Origin: Candidatus Defluviilinea proxima
GTDB taxonomy: Bacteria; Chloroflexota; Anaerolineae; Anaerolineales; Villigracilaceae
Reading direction: 5' to 3'
Length of the DNA stretch: 64,000 nucleotides
Assembly: GCA_016721115.1 (NCBI GenBank)
Contig: JADKIW010000001.1
Coordinates: forward strand, 3,239,501 to 3,303,500
Shown one piece after another: positions 8,421 to 16,712 of the stretch; position 1 is the first letter of the stretch, and each line of letters starts with the position of its first letter. The notes beneath the pieces are model-generated. The model saw only the letters and a program-made list of their open reading frames with translations, did no database searches and had not been told where the DNA came from. A program made the translations under genes and the position numbers.

Positions 8421-11396
8421 GGCAATTCAACTCTTGCCATAGATACTAAAATTCAAACCTATACGGCAAATAACTACATCAGTCTGCCAGGTACGTTCCT
8501 ATGCAATCAATCCAAGCCTGGTTGCACAAATGGGTTTGACGGACATGCAGATGCTGCGCATGAATTTGCGACAGGGACCTACTCCTTATATGCGATCGAA
8601 CATTCCCGGAACAGTATCAACAACGCTGGAATGACAATTATCTCAAGTGTTCATTACAGTGATGCGTATGCAAATGCTGCGTGGAATGGTTCACAAATGG
8701 TCTATGGAGACACCTACGATTTTCCTCTGGCAGATGACGTTGTGGCTCATGAACTAACGCACGGTGTCACACAATATGAATCCGACCTTTTCTATTACTA
8801 TCAATCTGGCGCCATCAATGAATCCTTTTCGGATTTGTGGGGAGAATACTATGACCAAACCAATGGAAAAGGAAATGATACGAGTGCAGTTAAATGGCTG
8901 ATAGGTGAGGATGTTCTCGATCTGGGCGCTCTTCGTAATATGAGTGATCCGACTGTCTATGGCGATCCAGATCAGATGACCAGCAGCAATTACTATATAG
9001 ACACAAGTGACAATGGTGGCGTTCATTCCAACAGTGGTATTAATAACAAAGCTGTTTTCTTGATGGTCGAAGGGGGGAGTTTCAATGGGAAGACAGTGGC
9101 GGCGATTGGCTGGGACAAGACGATTGCCATTTATTATGAGGTGAATACCCACCTGCTTTCCTCTGGGTCAGATTACTCAGATTTGTACTATGCAATCCAG
9201 CAGGCTTGCTCGGACTTGATTGGTCAAAAGGGGATCACAACCGCGGATTGCTCAGAAGTAAAGAACGCCATTGACGCTGTGGAAATGAATGGGCAGCCAA
9301 TCGCAAACTTCAATGCCGACGTGCCCTACTGCGATCAGGGAGGTGTCCGGGTAAATGTCTTCTCTGACGATCTGGAATCGGGAAGAGGAAATTGGACCTT
9401 CGACAATGGGGCATACCCACGCTGGCAGCTTGACTCCCCCTATGGGCGCTATGCACATTCGGGCAATCACTTCTTATTTGCCGATGATTATCCGGGCGAT
9501 GTGACAGATGCAAGCGCGATACTGGTTGCTGTCACGATTCCCAACGATGTTTACTTACACTTTGCACATGCCTATGATTTTGAAGCTTATGAAGCGTCGG
9601 GGTATTACGATGATGGCGGTGTGCTGGAATACAGTGTTGATGGCGGTGCAACATGGCACGACGCTGAGTCTTTGATCGATTTTAACGGCTATAAAGGCAC
9701 AATTCGTACCAGTCCAGCAGGAAATCCTTTGCAGGGACGGTCTGCGTTTGTGGGCTCCAGTCATGGCTATATCAGTACCCGCTTGAATCTGGCTTCCCTG
9801 GCAGGACAAACGGTTACATTCCGCTGGCGAATGGGACTCGATGCATTAGGCTATGCTTGGGGATGGTGGGTGGATGATGTCATTATCTATCAATGTATGC
9901 CTGAAGATACAGTTCCACCAAATATCTCTTCGATTCGCCGCATAGGAGCGGAATATACTTCTTTCACTGATGTGGACTTTACTGTGATTTTCTCGGAAGC
10001 CGTCACCGGTGTGGACACAACCGACTTCACCTTGACCACCACCGGTGTCACAGGCGCATCTATCACAGGCGTGAGCGGCTCTGGAAATACGTATATCGTC
10101 ACAGTGAACACCGGCTCCGGCAATGGCACCATCCGTTTGGATATGGTGGATGACGACAGTATCAAAGACGCGGCGAATAATCCGCTTGGTGGGGTGGGTA
10201 CAGGAAATGGAAATTTTACAGGTGGTGAGACTTACACAATCACTAAATCTGCAAATGTTGGAGTCACGATCGGGAGTAATCCGCCAAAGAACTACACCGT
10301 TGCACCAAGCGGACGTATAACAAATCGGTACGGAATCAACGGCGGACCGGTGCGAGTGAGAAGCACGAACGGGATGGCGATGTTCACGAGCCAAAGAGCG
10401 ATCTACGGGAGCAGCTTCAACTCGATCGTAGGATTCCCCGCGGATCAACTGACGACCGAATACTGGTTCACCTCATTGGACGATGCGGGGATGATCACGT
10501 ACCTGGTGATCGGGAACCCGAGTGAGACAGAGACAGCGGAAGTGGATGTGTACATCGGCGGAGTGAAGAAGAACACAACACCGTACTCGATCCCGCCTGG
10601 GCAGCGAGTGTACCCGCGCTATGGGATCAATGGCGGGCCAGTGCGAGTGGTGAGCACGAACGGAGTGAGTGTGTTCACGAGCGAGAGAACGAAGTATGGG
10701 AACAGCTTCAACGAAGTGATGGGGTTCCCCTCGACCCAACTGGACACAGAGTTCTGGTTCACGAGCTATGACGATGCGGGGATGATCACGTACCTGGTGA
10801 TCGGGAACCCGAGCGAGACGGAGACCGCATTGGTAGATGTGTACATCGGAGGGGTGAAGAAGAACACGACACCGTACTCGATCCTACCTGGGCAGAGAGT
10901 GTTCCCTCGGTATGGGATCAACGGAGGACCGGTACGAGTGGTGAGCACGAACGGAGTGAAGGTGTTCACGAGTGAGAGAACGAAGTATGGGAACAGCTTC
11001 AATGAAGTATTGGGATACCCGATAGCTCAAACCTCGACCGAGCTCTGGTTCACCTCATTGGATGATGCCAGCATGATCACGTACCTGGTGATCGGGAACC
11101 CGAGTGAGACAGAGACAGCGGAAGTGGATGTATACATCGGCGGGGTGAAGAAGAACACGACACCGTACTCGATCCTGCCGGGGCAGAGAGTGTTCCCGCG
11201 GTATGGGATCAACGGAGGACCAGTGCGAGTAGTGAGCACGAACGGAGTGAAGGTGTTCACGAGTGAGAGAACGAAGTACCTGAGCAGTTTCAACGAGATC
11301 CTGGGGATCCCGACAGAAGGCCTGACGACCGACTACTGGTACACTTCGTTGGATGATGTGGGGATGACCACAGAGTTGGTGATCGCCGCACCGTAA
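4935..11396 (+). CDS. Giant M4-family metalloprotease, catalytic and C-terminal part
   Basis: This continues the gene begun at 1459; the frame is open from about 4865, and the GTG at 4935 is unlikely to be a natural start. After the rest of unit 3 and units 4-5 comes an M4 peptidase catalytic domain (~8430-9290). It has HELTH at 8748-8762 (two zinc ligands and the catalytic Glu), the third ligand Glu in NESFSD 19 residues later, and GGVHSNSGINNKA with the thermolysin-type active-site His. Next are an immune-inhibitor-A/MAM-like jelly-roll region (~9340-9900), a SbsA-type Ig domain (~9905-10250, VIFSEAVTGVDTTDF), and C-terminal 97-residue repeats. The role is probably extracellular proteolysis or adhesion. 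With the frame restored the protein has ~3,312 residues. Confidence 0.85.
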   Translation: MGAYAPASIYKSLTLQGGWDSTFTSQTGYSIVQGSATADGITTSGTYVSISRFVVQNSKFGIYHNGGTLSFEQGGLINNKNGIYNSSGDTSFTNTTISGNQGGSYVGSAISNVHGIVHIQYTTITSNAGSYAIHNINSDSYIEIGNSILAGNGPGDCDVESTHMTSTGHNIFGNSPVCSDPSSFIPDSTDQVGVDPELLPLFALGYHPIASTSPAVDHADPASCPATDQRGTTRPQGAACDIGAFEYMAPGSAAFLGIVSGSDQHSGPSLPFQFPLVVYVTDNTGSPVSGVTVIFTAPTSGPGGTFEDTQNSITVATTNDNGIATSSMFTANSQIGSYNVVATSPGLSGSVSFALANVAWFVAPTGNDSNSCSVPAAPCLTINKAVTKAADGDTIRIAVGTYAPASIYKILTLQGGWDSTFTSQNGYSIVQGSATADGITTSGANVSISKFIVQNSKYGVYNSAVTLRFEQGALLNNKVGFYNYATGNALLINTTISGNQSSGIPGSAISNRSGIVRIQYSTLANNGGSYAVYGDNSSTVSIEIGNSILAGNSVGDCYVENSKMISMGHNIFGRYPACVSVSSFAPDPSDLVDVDPGLSPLLSFGYHVLASTSLAVNRADPATCPATDQRGVTRPTGAACDIGAVEYTAPGPAISLGVLSGSNQHTAPSLPFRQPFTVFLVDAGGNPVPGAAVTFTAPASGPSGTFADTQNNTTIVTTNENGIATSSPFTANSQMGSYNVTVSVSSVAGAVNFSLTNVAWFVASTGNDTNSCSLPTAPCLTLESAMAKAGTGDPILIAAEMYPPTVISKSLTLLGGWDSTFSAQTGYSTIQGNPTSNGLSVSGADVYISRFIIQKSKFGIYHENSGTLHFDQGASINNNNGIYNYSGTSIISNTTISGNHAGDTDGYVYSGSAISLIEGTVRIQYSTITNNGGTEAISIANPYKGNLEIGNSILAGNPRGDCNGEKRTMSSLGHNLFGSVPVCRDSSYPFIPAGTDRVGVDPQLLPLFTSGFHPLLNSSPAIDAGDSFQCPPVDQRGGIRPAGEGCDIGAIEYSATGTTPQYIIAYEGSPQLLVTNGAALSRLIVLVLDEDGNSIQGEPVTFTAPYQGASAIFTDTGTNISTAVTDVNGFATSAAFSANSIGGRYSIVATVNGVSMPASFILGNSTLAIDTKIQTYTANNYISLPGTFLCNQSKPGCTNGFDGHADAAHEFATGTYSLYAIEHSRNSINNAGMTIISSVHYSDAYANAAWNGSQMVYGDTYDFPLADDVVAHELTHGVTQYESDLFYYYQSGAINESFSDLWGEYYDQTNGKGNDTSAVKWLIGEDVLDLGALRNMSDPTVYGDPDQMTSSNYYIDTSDNGGVHSNSGINNKAVFLMVEGGSFNGKTVAAIGWDKTIAIYYEVNTHLLSSGSDYSDLYYAIQQACSDLIGQKGITTADCSEVKNAIDAVEMNGQPIANFNADVPYCDQGGVRVNVFSDDLESGRGNWTFDNGAYPRWQLDSPYGRYAHSGNHFLFADDYPGDVTDASAILVAVTIPNDVYLHFAHAYDFEAYEASGYYDDGGVLEYSVDGGATWHDAESLIDFNGYKGTIRTSPAGNPLQGRSAFVGSSHGYISTRLNLASLAGQTVTFRWRMGLDALGYAWGWWVDDVIIYQCMPEDTVPPNISSIRRIGAEYTSFTDVDFTVIFSEAVTGVDTTDFTLTTTGVTGASITGVSGSGNTYIVTVNTGSGNGTIRLDMVDDDSIKDAANNPLGGVGTGNGNFTGGETYTITKSANVGVTIGSNPPKNYTVAPSGRITNRYGINGGPVRVRSTNGMAMFTSQRAIYGSSFNSIVGFPADQLTTEYWFTSLDDAGMITYLVIGNPSETETAEVDVYIGGVKKNTTPYSIPPGQRVYPRYGINGGPVRVVSTNGVSVFTSERTKYGNSFNEVMGFPSTQLDTEFWFTSYDDAGMITYLVIGNPSETETALVDVYIGGVKKNTTPYSILPGQRVFPRYGINGGPVRVVSTNGVKVFTSERTKYGNSFNEVLGYPIAQTSTELWFTSLDDASMITYLVIGNPSETETAEVDVYIGGVKKNTTPYSILPGQRVFPRYGINGGPVRVVSTNGVKVFTSERTKYLSSFNEILGIPTEGLTTDYWYTSLDDVGMTTELVIAAP
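10326..11396 (+). repeat. Four C-terminal 97-residue surface repeats
   Basis: Repeats start at 10326, 10617, 10908 and 11199, an exact 291-base period; the fourth is partial and ends the protein. Each carries RYGINGGPVRV, STNG, FTSERTKY, SFNE, then W[FY]TS.DD and YLVIGNPSETET. The DNA is more conserved than needed for the protein. Its codons strongly favour G/C in third positions (GTG, ATC, AAC, ACG), unlike the beta-helix part, which suggests a separately acquired or recently amplified module. I infer a cell-surface attachment or binding function. Confidence 0.85.
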
Positions 11397-11432
11397 AAAA
11401 GTACGGAAGAGTTTGAGTTAGTGCACCTCACA

Positions 11433-11456
11433 AGGGCAGGCGTTCAAGCCTGCCCT
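11433..11456 (+). terminator. Hairpin terminator after the protease gene
   Basis: A perfect nine-base stem (11433-11441 with 11448-11456) and a six-base loop sit 37 bases after the protease stop, followed by GCTTTGTTATT. Confidence 0.6.
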
Positions 11457-11542
11457 GCTTTGTTATTACGTGACAGACTCAACCTGACCCGTTTTGGCAA
11501 AAAGTAGCGTGGCAAGTTCTATCGGTTCGGAAGTGAATACTA

Positions 11543-12223
11543 ATGAGGGTATCGCCTGCTGTTTTTTGTATGATAAACTTATTCGTCAATTTCATGAAAC
11601 CCATACCATCTGTTCGGTTCCTTATCCATTTCCTCCTGTTGCTGACTTTTTTCATCATTGCCGCGCAGGTTGCCTCCCCGGTTGCCATCACATCTCCAAC
11701 ATCTGGGAGCACAGTCAGTGGACAAGTGAACATCACGGGCACAACGGACATCCCGGGCTTTGTTTCCTCTCAACTGGATTTTTCGTACGCTTCCAACGCC
11801 ACCGACACCTGGTTCGCCATCCAATCCTCTTCTCAGCCCGTAGTGGATTCTCCTCTCTCCACTTGGGACACAGCCACGATCAGCGATGGCGACTACGTTT
11901 TGCGCTTGCGCGTCATTCTTGGTGACGGTTCGTTTCAAGAATCCACAGTGCAAATAAAAATACAGAACGACACGCCCATTCTGACACCAACGCCTTTGGT
12001 CACTGCAACACCTAATAAACTTGATGAAGGGATTCCTACACCATTCCTTGTTGCATCATCTCCCACACCGACACTGACACCGCGTCCCACGCCAACCCCG
12101 CTGGCAACTAACGCGGCATCTCTCGATCAAACGTCCATTTCCACGAGCTTTGGACGTGGTGCGTTGGTCATTCTCGGATTATTCGTTTTTGCTGGACTTG
12201 GTCTACGCTTCCGTAGGTACTAA
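11543..12223 (+). CDS. Secreted Ig-like domain protein with C-terminal anchor
   Basis: A surface protein of up to 226 residues. It starts with a hydrophobic signal segment (FLIHFLLLLTFFIIAAQVA). An Ig-like domain follows (residues ~48-140, TSPTSGSTVSGQVNITGT, ending VQIKIQND), then a Thr/Pro-rich stretch (TPTPTLTPRPTPTP type). It ends with a hydrophobic helix (ALVILGLFVFAGLGL) and a basic tail RFRRY, like a membrane anchor. Two starts are possible: 11543, with GGAAG nine bases upstream, or 11594 (MKPIPSVR), which gives a more normal signal peptide. Function is unknown; the architecture suggests a wall-spanning or stalk protein. The stop is two bases before the GTG of the next gene, suggesting coupling. 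Confidence 0.75.
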   Translation: MRVSPAVFCMINLFVNFMKPIPSVRFLIHFLLLLTFFIIAAQVASPVAITSPTSGSTVSGQVNITGTTDIPGFVSSQLDFSYASNATDTWFAIQSSSQPVVDSPLSTWDTATISDGDYVLRLRVILGDGSFQESTVQIKIQNDTPILTPTPLVTATPNKLDEGIPTPFLVASSPTPTLTPRPTPTPLATNAASLDQTSISTSFGRGALVILGLFVFAGLGLRFRRY

Positions 12224-12225
12224 TC

Positions 12226-12627
12226 GTGGATAGACCTCGTGCCTGCGCGGCAGTTCTCCATGACGACAAGATCCTTATGGTTTGCCATCAAATACCATCC
12301 CGTACTTATTGGACTTTTCCAGGTGGGGGAGTAAACGAAGGCGAGCCGTTCGATCAGGCCGCAGTTCGTGAAGTGAAAGAAGAAACAGGTTTGGATGTAA
12401 AAGTGATTCGCTTGTTGTTTGTGGAAGACTATGAGTTTGGGAAAAGTTATTGCTACCTCGCGGAGTTGATGAATGACAATATCGAGCCAACTTTGGAGTT
12501 TCTCCCCGAAGAGGAATCGGTTTTCGGTACAATGCTCCATTCTGCCGCATGGCATTCAATAAAAGACAAAAAGGACGATATACAGGTTTCGCAGGTGATC
12601 TCTATTTTGGGATTGAATTATGACTGA
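12226..12627 (+). CDS. Nudix hydrolase
   Basis: A 133-residue protein carrying a complete Nudix box, GGGVNEGEPFDQAAVREVKE followed by ETGLDV (about residues 33-58). This is the Mg-binding loop-helix-loop of enzymes that cleave nucleoside diphosphates linked to another moiety. The substrate cannot be told from sequence. Translation begins at GTG 12226, directly after the previous stop, with no independent ribosome binding site of note. Its end overlaps the start of pth by eight bases, so the two are co-translated. Cytoplasmic. Confidence 0.85.
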   Translation: MDRPRACAAVLHDDKILMVCHQIPSRTYWTFPGGGVNEGEPFDQAAVREVKEETGLDVKVIRLLFVEDYEFGKSYCYLAELMNDNIEPTLEFLPEEESVFGTMLHSAAWHSIKDKKDDIQVSQVISILGLNYD

Positions 12628-13204
12628 AAATACATTTCTTATTGTTGGCCTCGGCAACCCGGGCCGTGAATACAAAGATAATCGCCACAACGTTGGCTTT
12701 ATGCTCATTGACCGTATCGCTGTCCGCTTAAATGCGCGCGGGATGAAATTGCAATCGAAAGCCATTGTTTTGGATGCACGACATGATGAAAAGAAGCTCA
12801 TCCTTGCCAAGCCACAGACCTACATGAATCTCTCAGGTCAATCTGTGCAGGGACTGGCGCACTTCTACAAGGTTCCCAATGAAAACCTGATCGTTCTCTC
12901 TGATGATCTGGATATTCCCTTCGGCACCATTCGCATCCGCGCCTCGGGCGGACCGGGAGGCCAGCGTGGATTGGGTTCCATTATCGAGAAGTTAGGTACG
13001 AAGGATATCCCACGTTTACGCATTGGCATTGGCCGTCCCCCCGGCCGCATGGACCCTGCCGCCTACGTATTGCAGGATTTCTCGAAGGATGAGATGAAAT
13101 CTCTTTCTGAAATCCTTGATCGTGGGGCAGACGCTGTTTTCGCTTTCGTGAATCATGGACTGAACAAGGCAATGAATGATTTCAACGGATCGGTGGATGC
13201 GTAG
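12620..13204 (+). CDS. pth: Peptidyl-tRNA hydrolase
   Basis: A 194-residue Pth that releases peptides from prematurely dropped peptidyl-tRNA. It has the N-terminal strand LIVGLGNPGREY, the catalytic His in NRHNVGF, the KPQTYMNLSG motif, and DDLDIPFG with the conserved Asp. In the glycine-rich loop it reads GGPGGQRGLGSI. Many Pth enzymes have GGHNGL there, so the Asn that contacts the substrate is Arg in this protein; similar variants exist in other lineages as far as I recall. It overlaps the Nudix gene and its TAG stop lies inside a palindromic repeat that separates it from mfd. Confidence 0.93.
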   Translation: MTENTFLIVGLGNPGREYKDNRHNVGFMLIDRIAVRLNARGMKLQSKAIVLDARHDEKKLILAKPQTYMNLSGQSVQGLAHFYKVPNENLIVLSDDLDIPFGTIRIRASGGPGGQRGLGSIIEKLGTKDIPRLRIGIGRPPGRMDPAAYVLQDFSKDEMKSLSEILDRGADAVFAFVNHGLNKAMNDFNGSVDA

Positions 13205-13267
13205 GGGCGGCGTCTTGCCGTCACGTTTGCCATCCGATAATATTTGGGCGGGGAGACCCGCCCCTAC
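13201..13267. repeat. Palindromic dispersed-type repeat between pth and mfd
   Basis: GTAGGGGCGG at 13201-13210 is repeated inverted as CCGCCCCTAC at 13258-13267. Inside, a second hairpin (13246-13252 with 13257-13263, loop GAGA) forms. The element supplies the pth stop codon and ends five bases before the mfd ATG. It has the look of a REP/MITE-like unit. Confidence 0.7.
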
Positions 13268-13272
13268 ATTAC

Positions 13273-16200
13273 ATGCAACTTATCTTAGATAACATCCGCT
13301 CCCTCTCTCAATATCAGCAATTGCTGAAGCAACTTCAAACCGACGGACAACTTCCTGGTTTGGGGTTACCGCGCGCCACGCGCCTGCCGATCCTTGCTGC
13401 GTTGCATGCGGACTTGAATCGTCCCGTCCTGCTGATCACTGATCGCGCGGACCATGCCTTGTCATTGTTCGATGAGTTGGGATTTTGGGTCAAGTCGCCA
13501 CGTTATCATTTTGCAGAACCGAATCCGTTATTCTACGAACAAGCCGCGTGGGGAGTGGCAACACGGCGTGAGCGTTTGCAGACGTTGATCGCTTTGTCTG
13601 AATATCATCTGCCGTTTGCACAAAAGCCTGAGACCTCGCCGATATTTGTGACATCTGTCCGTTCGTTGATGACGCGGACATTACCACGTAGGGACTTTCT
13701 CAAGGCGTGTAAGAAGCTATCTGTTGGGCAGTCTACCCAGCCTGATGTATTGACCCGTGGTTGGGTGGAGACCGGTTACCAACGCGTCAATACGGTGCTG
13801 GAGCCTGGTCAATTCTCAAAACGTGGCGGCATCATGGACTTGTGGGTTCCAGCCGAAACTTTACCTGTCCGTTTGGATTTCTTTGGCGATGAAATAGAAA
13901 CCATTCGCAGATTTGATCCCGCGTCACAGCGAACGGTTGAGAAACTCGAATCAATTCTTGTGACACCAGCGCGCGAATATATTGCTTCAGGTGAACAGGA
14001 AACAGAACTCTCTGAATTTCATATACCGTTGTTGCATCAGCAACCTGCAAGCCTGCTCGATTATCTTCCGCAGAAGACAATTGTCTTGATTGATGATCTT
14101 TCCATTGTGGAGAGTATGGCGGCGGAGGTGGAAGAGCAGGCTGTCCGTTTTAGAAGAGAAAGCATTGAAGAAGATGTGCTCTCTGCTGATTTCCCGTTGC
14201 CCTATATTCCGTGGTCTGAGTTGCACGATGGGTTGCATGGACGCACGTCTTTGGAGTTGGGTTATTCCACAGGAGTGCAGAGCATAGAGACTGGAGAATT
14301 GGAAAACTCGTTGTCGTCTTGCTTCGGGCATGACGAGCGTTTTGCGGGGAGGTTGAGACAGTTTATTGACCACGCGGCAGGTTTGGCGTCGAAGAATGAA
14401 GCGGTTGTTGTCGTGTCGCGTCAAGCTCATAGATTGGAAGAGCTTTGGGTTGAGTCGAATATCGAAGAGGCAGAATCCAATGCCCCAACGTTCATTGAAG
14501 CATCTCTGTCCGAAGGCTTTACTCTCAATCTCGATTCTCAAGTATCTATTCACCTAATCACTGATTCAGAAGTCTTCGGCTGGGAACGCCCGCAACCGCG
14601 CACACGTCAGCGACAAGTGGCAGAGACGCCTGAATCGATCTATGCGGATCTGCAGGCGGGCGATTACGTTGTACACATTGACCACGGTGTGGGGCGTTTT
14701 GGCGGGTTGGTGCAACGTGAGCTCGATAACCATGTGCGTGAGTTTTTAGCGGTGGAGTACGATGGTGGCGGGCAGTTGTATGTGCCTGTGCATCAAGCAG
14801 ATCGGTTGACGCGTTACGTGGGCGCAGAAGGCGCTGTGCCTGCCTTGGATCGCTTGGGCGGGCAGGAGTGGCACGAGAAGAAGGGGCGTGTCAAAGAAGC
14901 AGTGCTGGAAGTTGCGCAAGAGATGTTGGACTTGTATGCGCGGCGCAATGTGGTGCAAGGCTATTCGTTCAAGGCGGATACTGCGTGGCAAAAGGAATTG
15001 GAAGATTCGTTCCCGTACGTGGAAACCGATGACCAATTGCGCGCGTTGAACGATATCAAACGCGATATGGAAGCGCCGCGTCCGATGGATCGTTTGTTGT
15101 GTGGCGATGTGGGGTATGGGAAAACAGAAGTGGCATTGCGTGCCGCGTTCAAAGCGGTGATGGATGGTAAGCAGGTTGCGATATTGGTTCCGACAACTGT
15201 GCTGGCGCAACAACATTATGAAACGTTTTTGCAGCGTCTTGCCGCGTTCCCTGTGAAAGTGGAAATGCTTTCGCGTTTTCGTACGCCGCGTGAGCAGACC
15301 AGTATTGTGCATGGACTCGCTTTAGGCGAGATTGACATCATTATCGGCACGCATCGTTTGATCTCTGGCGATGTGCAATTCAAGAATCTTGGTTTGGTTG
15401 TGATTGACGAAGAGCAACGCTTCGGCGTGACTCACAAAGAGCACCTCAAGAAACTTCGCACAGAGGTGGATGTTCTCACGCTCACTGCTACGCCCATTCC
15501 GCGTACGTTGTATATGGCCCTCACGGGTGTGCGTGATATTTCCAACCTCAACACTCCGCCTGAGGAACGCCTTCCTATCGTTACGCATGTCGGTCCGTAT
15601 TCACCGAAGTTGGTTCGTCAAGCGATCTTGCGTGAGCTTGAGCGCGGCGGACAAATCTTCTTTGTGCATAACCGCGTCAACACCATCGAAGCGATGAAAG
15701 CGCATCTTAATCAACTTGTCCCTGAAGCGCGCGTGGATATCGGTCACGGCCAAATGCCTGAGGGACAACTCGCGTCTGTGATGCATCGCTTCAATTTGGG
15801 TGAGACCGATATTCTGTTATCAACAACAATTATTGAATCTGGATTGGACATCCCGAACGCGAATACCCTCATCGTGGACCGTGCCGACACCTTTGGTCTG
15901 GCTCAACTCTATCAGCTACGCGGCAGGGTCGGACGTGGGGCTGCGCGCGCCTATTCGTACTTTTTCCGCCACAATAAGATGACTCCTACTCAAGAAGGGC
16001 AACAGCGTCTCGAAGTTATTGCCGAGAATACGCAACTTGGTGCGGGCTATTCCATCGCGATGCGCGACCTTGAAATCCGTGGCGCAGGGGATTTACTTGG
16101 CACACGTCAATCAGGTCATATTCAGGCAGTAGGGTTTCATTTGTACACGCGTTTGTTGGCGGATGCAGTGAGGCAGATACGAAGAATTGAGGCATCAAGG

Positions 16201-16683
16201 GATGGAAAGAAAGATGAAAGAGAAAAGATCGATATCACTCTTTCAAGTTTGACTCAGCCAATTTCCATGCCTGTGAATGTGGATTTGCCTCTTGCAGTTG
16301 GAATCCCTGCTGATTACATCGCCGATCAAGACTTACGACTACGGTTGTACCGTCGCATTGCGGATTTGCGTGATGAAACCGAGATTGACGCATTGGCATC
16401 GGAATTCCGAGATCGTTTCGGCCAATTACCGGAGATGACTCAAAATTTGTTCTATCAAATGCGAGTCAAATTGCGCGCCGAGAAGGTTGGATTGGCCTCT
16501 ATTAGCTGGGAGAGTGGACACGTCGTTTTGCGCTATCCTATTATCGGTGAGGAAAAGGGTGGAAAACAGCTGGCAGACCTGGGTCCGGGTGTGCGAGGCG
16601 GCAAGTCATCCTATTGGTGTTCGTTCGGGGAAAATTGGATGTCCCGTTTGCTGGATGTGTTGGAAATGGTAGCGGGTAAGTAA
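13273..16683 (+). CDS. mfd: Transcription-repair coupling factor Mfd
   Basis: A full-length 1136-residue Mfd, the translocase that removes stalled RNA polymerase and recruits UvrA. An N-terminal UvrB-like module (residues ~1-400) includes the conserved LDLWVPAE-like segment. It is followed by a CarD-like polymerase-interaction domain (YVVHIDHGVGRFGG, ~465-530) and a RecG-like helicase pair with Walker A GDVGYGKTEVA, DEEQRFG, TATPIPRTL and QLYQLRGRVGRG. The C-terminal TRCF domain (~1010-1120) is complete. There is no clear ribosome binding site; the palindromic repeat upstream ends five bases before the ATG, so the start is not certain. Constitutive DNA repair function expected. Confidence 0.96.
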   Translation: MQLILDNIRSLSQYQQLLKQLQTDGQLPGLGLPRATRLPILAALHADLNRPVLLITDRADHALSLFDELGFWVKSPRYHFAEPNPLFYEQAAWGVATRRERLQTLIALSEYHLPFAQKPETSPIFVTSVRSLMTRTLPRRDFLKACKKLSVGQSTQPDVLTRGWVETGYQRVNTVLEPGQFSKRGGIMDLWVPAETLPVRLDFFGDEIETIRRFDPASQRTVEKLESILVTPAREYIASGEQETELSEFHIPLLHQQPASLLDYLPQKTIVLIDDLSIVESMAAEVEEQAVRFRRESIEEDVLSADFPLPYIPWSELHDGLHGRTSLELGYSTGVQSIETGELENSLSSCFGHDERFAGRLRQFIDHAAGLASKNEAVVVVSRQAHRLEELWVESNIEEAESNAPTFIEASLSEGFTLNLDSQVSIHLITDSEVFGWERPQPRTRQRQVAETPESIYADLQAGDYVVHIDHGVGRFGGLVQRELDNHVREFLAVEYDGGGQLYVPVHQADRLTRYVGAEGAVPALDRLGGQEWHEKKGRVKEAVLEVAQEMLDLYARRNVVQGYSFKADTAWQKELEDSFPYVETDDQLRALNDIKRDMEAPRPMDRLLCGDVGYGKTEVALRAAFKAVMDGKQVAILVPTTVLAQQHYETFLQRLAAFPVKVEMLSRFRTPREQTSIVHGLALGEIDIIIGTHRLISGDVQFKNLGLVVIDEEQRFGVTHKEHLKKLRTEVDVLTLTATPIPRTLYMALTGVRDISNLNTPPEERLPIVTHVGPYSPKLVRQAILRELERGGQIFFVHNRVNTIEAMKAHLNQLVPEARVDIGHGQMPEGQLASVMHRFNLGETDILLSTTIIESGLDIPNANTLIVDRADTFGLAQLYQLRGRVGRGAARAYSYFFRHNKMTPTQEGQQRLEVIAENTQLGAGYSIAMRDLEIRGAGDLLGTRQSGHIQAVGFHLYTRLLADAVRQIRRIEASRDGKKDEREKIDITLSSLTQPISMPVNVDLPLAVGIPADYIADQDLRLRLYRRIADLRDETEIDALASEFRDRFGQLPEMTQNLFYQMRVKLRAEKVGLASISWESGHVVLRYPIIGEEKGGKQLADLGPGVRGGKSSYWCSFGENWMSRLLDVLEMVAGK

Positions 16684-16712
16684 TATCTAATAGCTACTGT
16701 TGCACGCACCTT

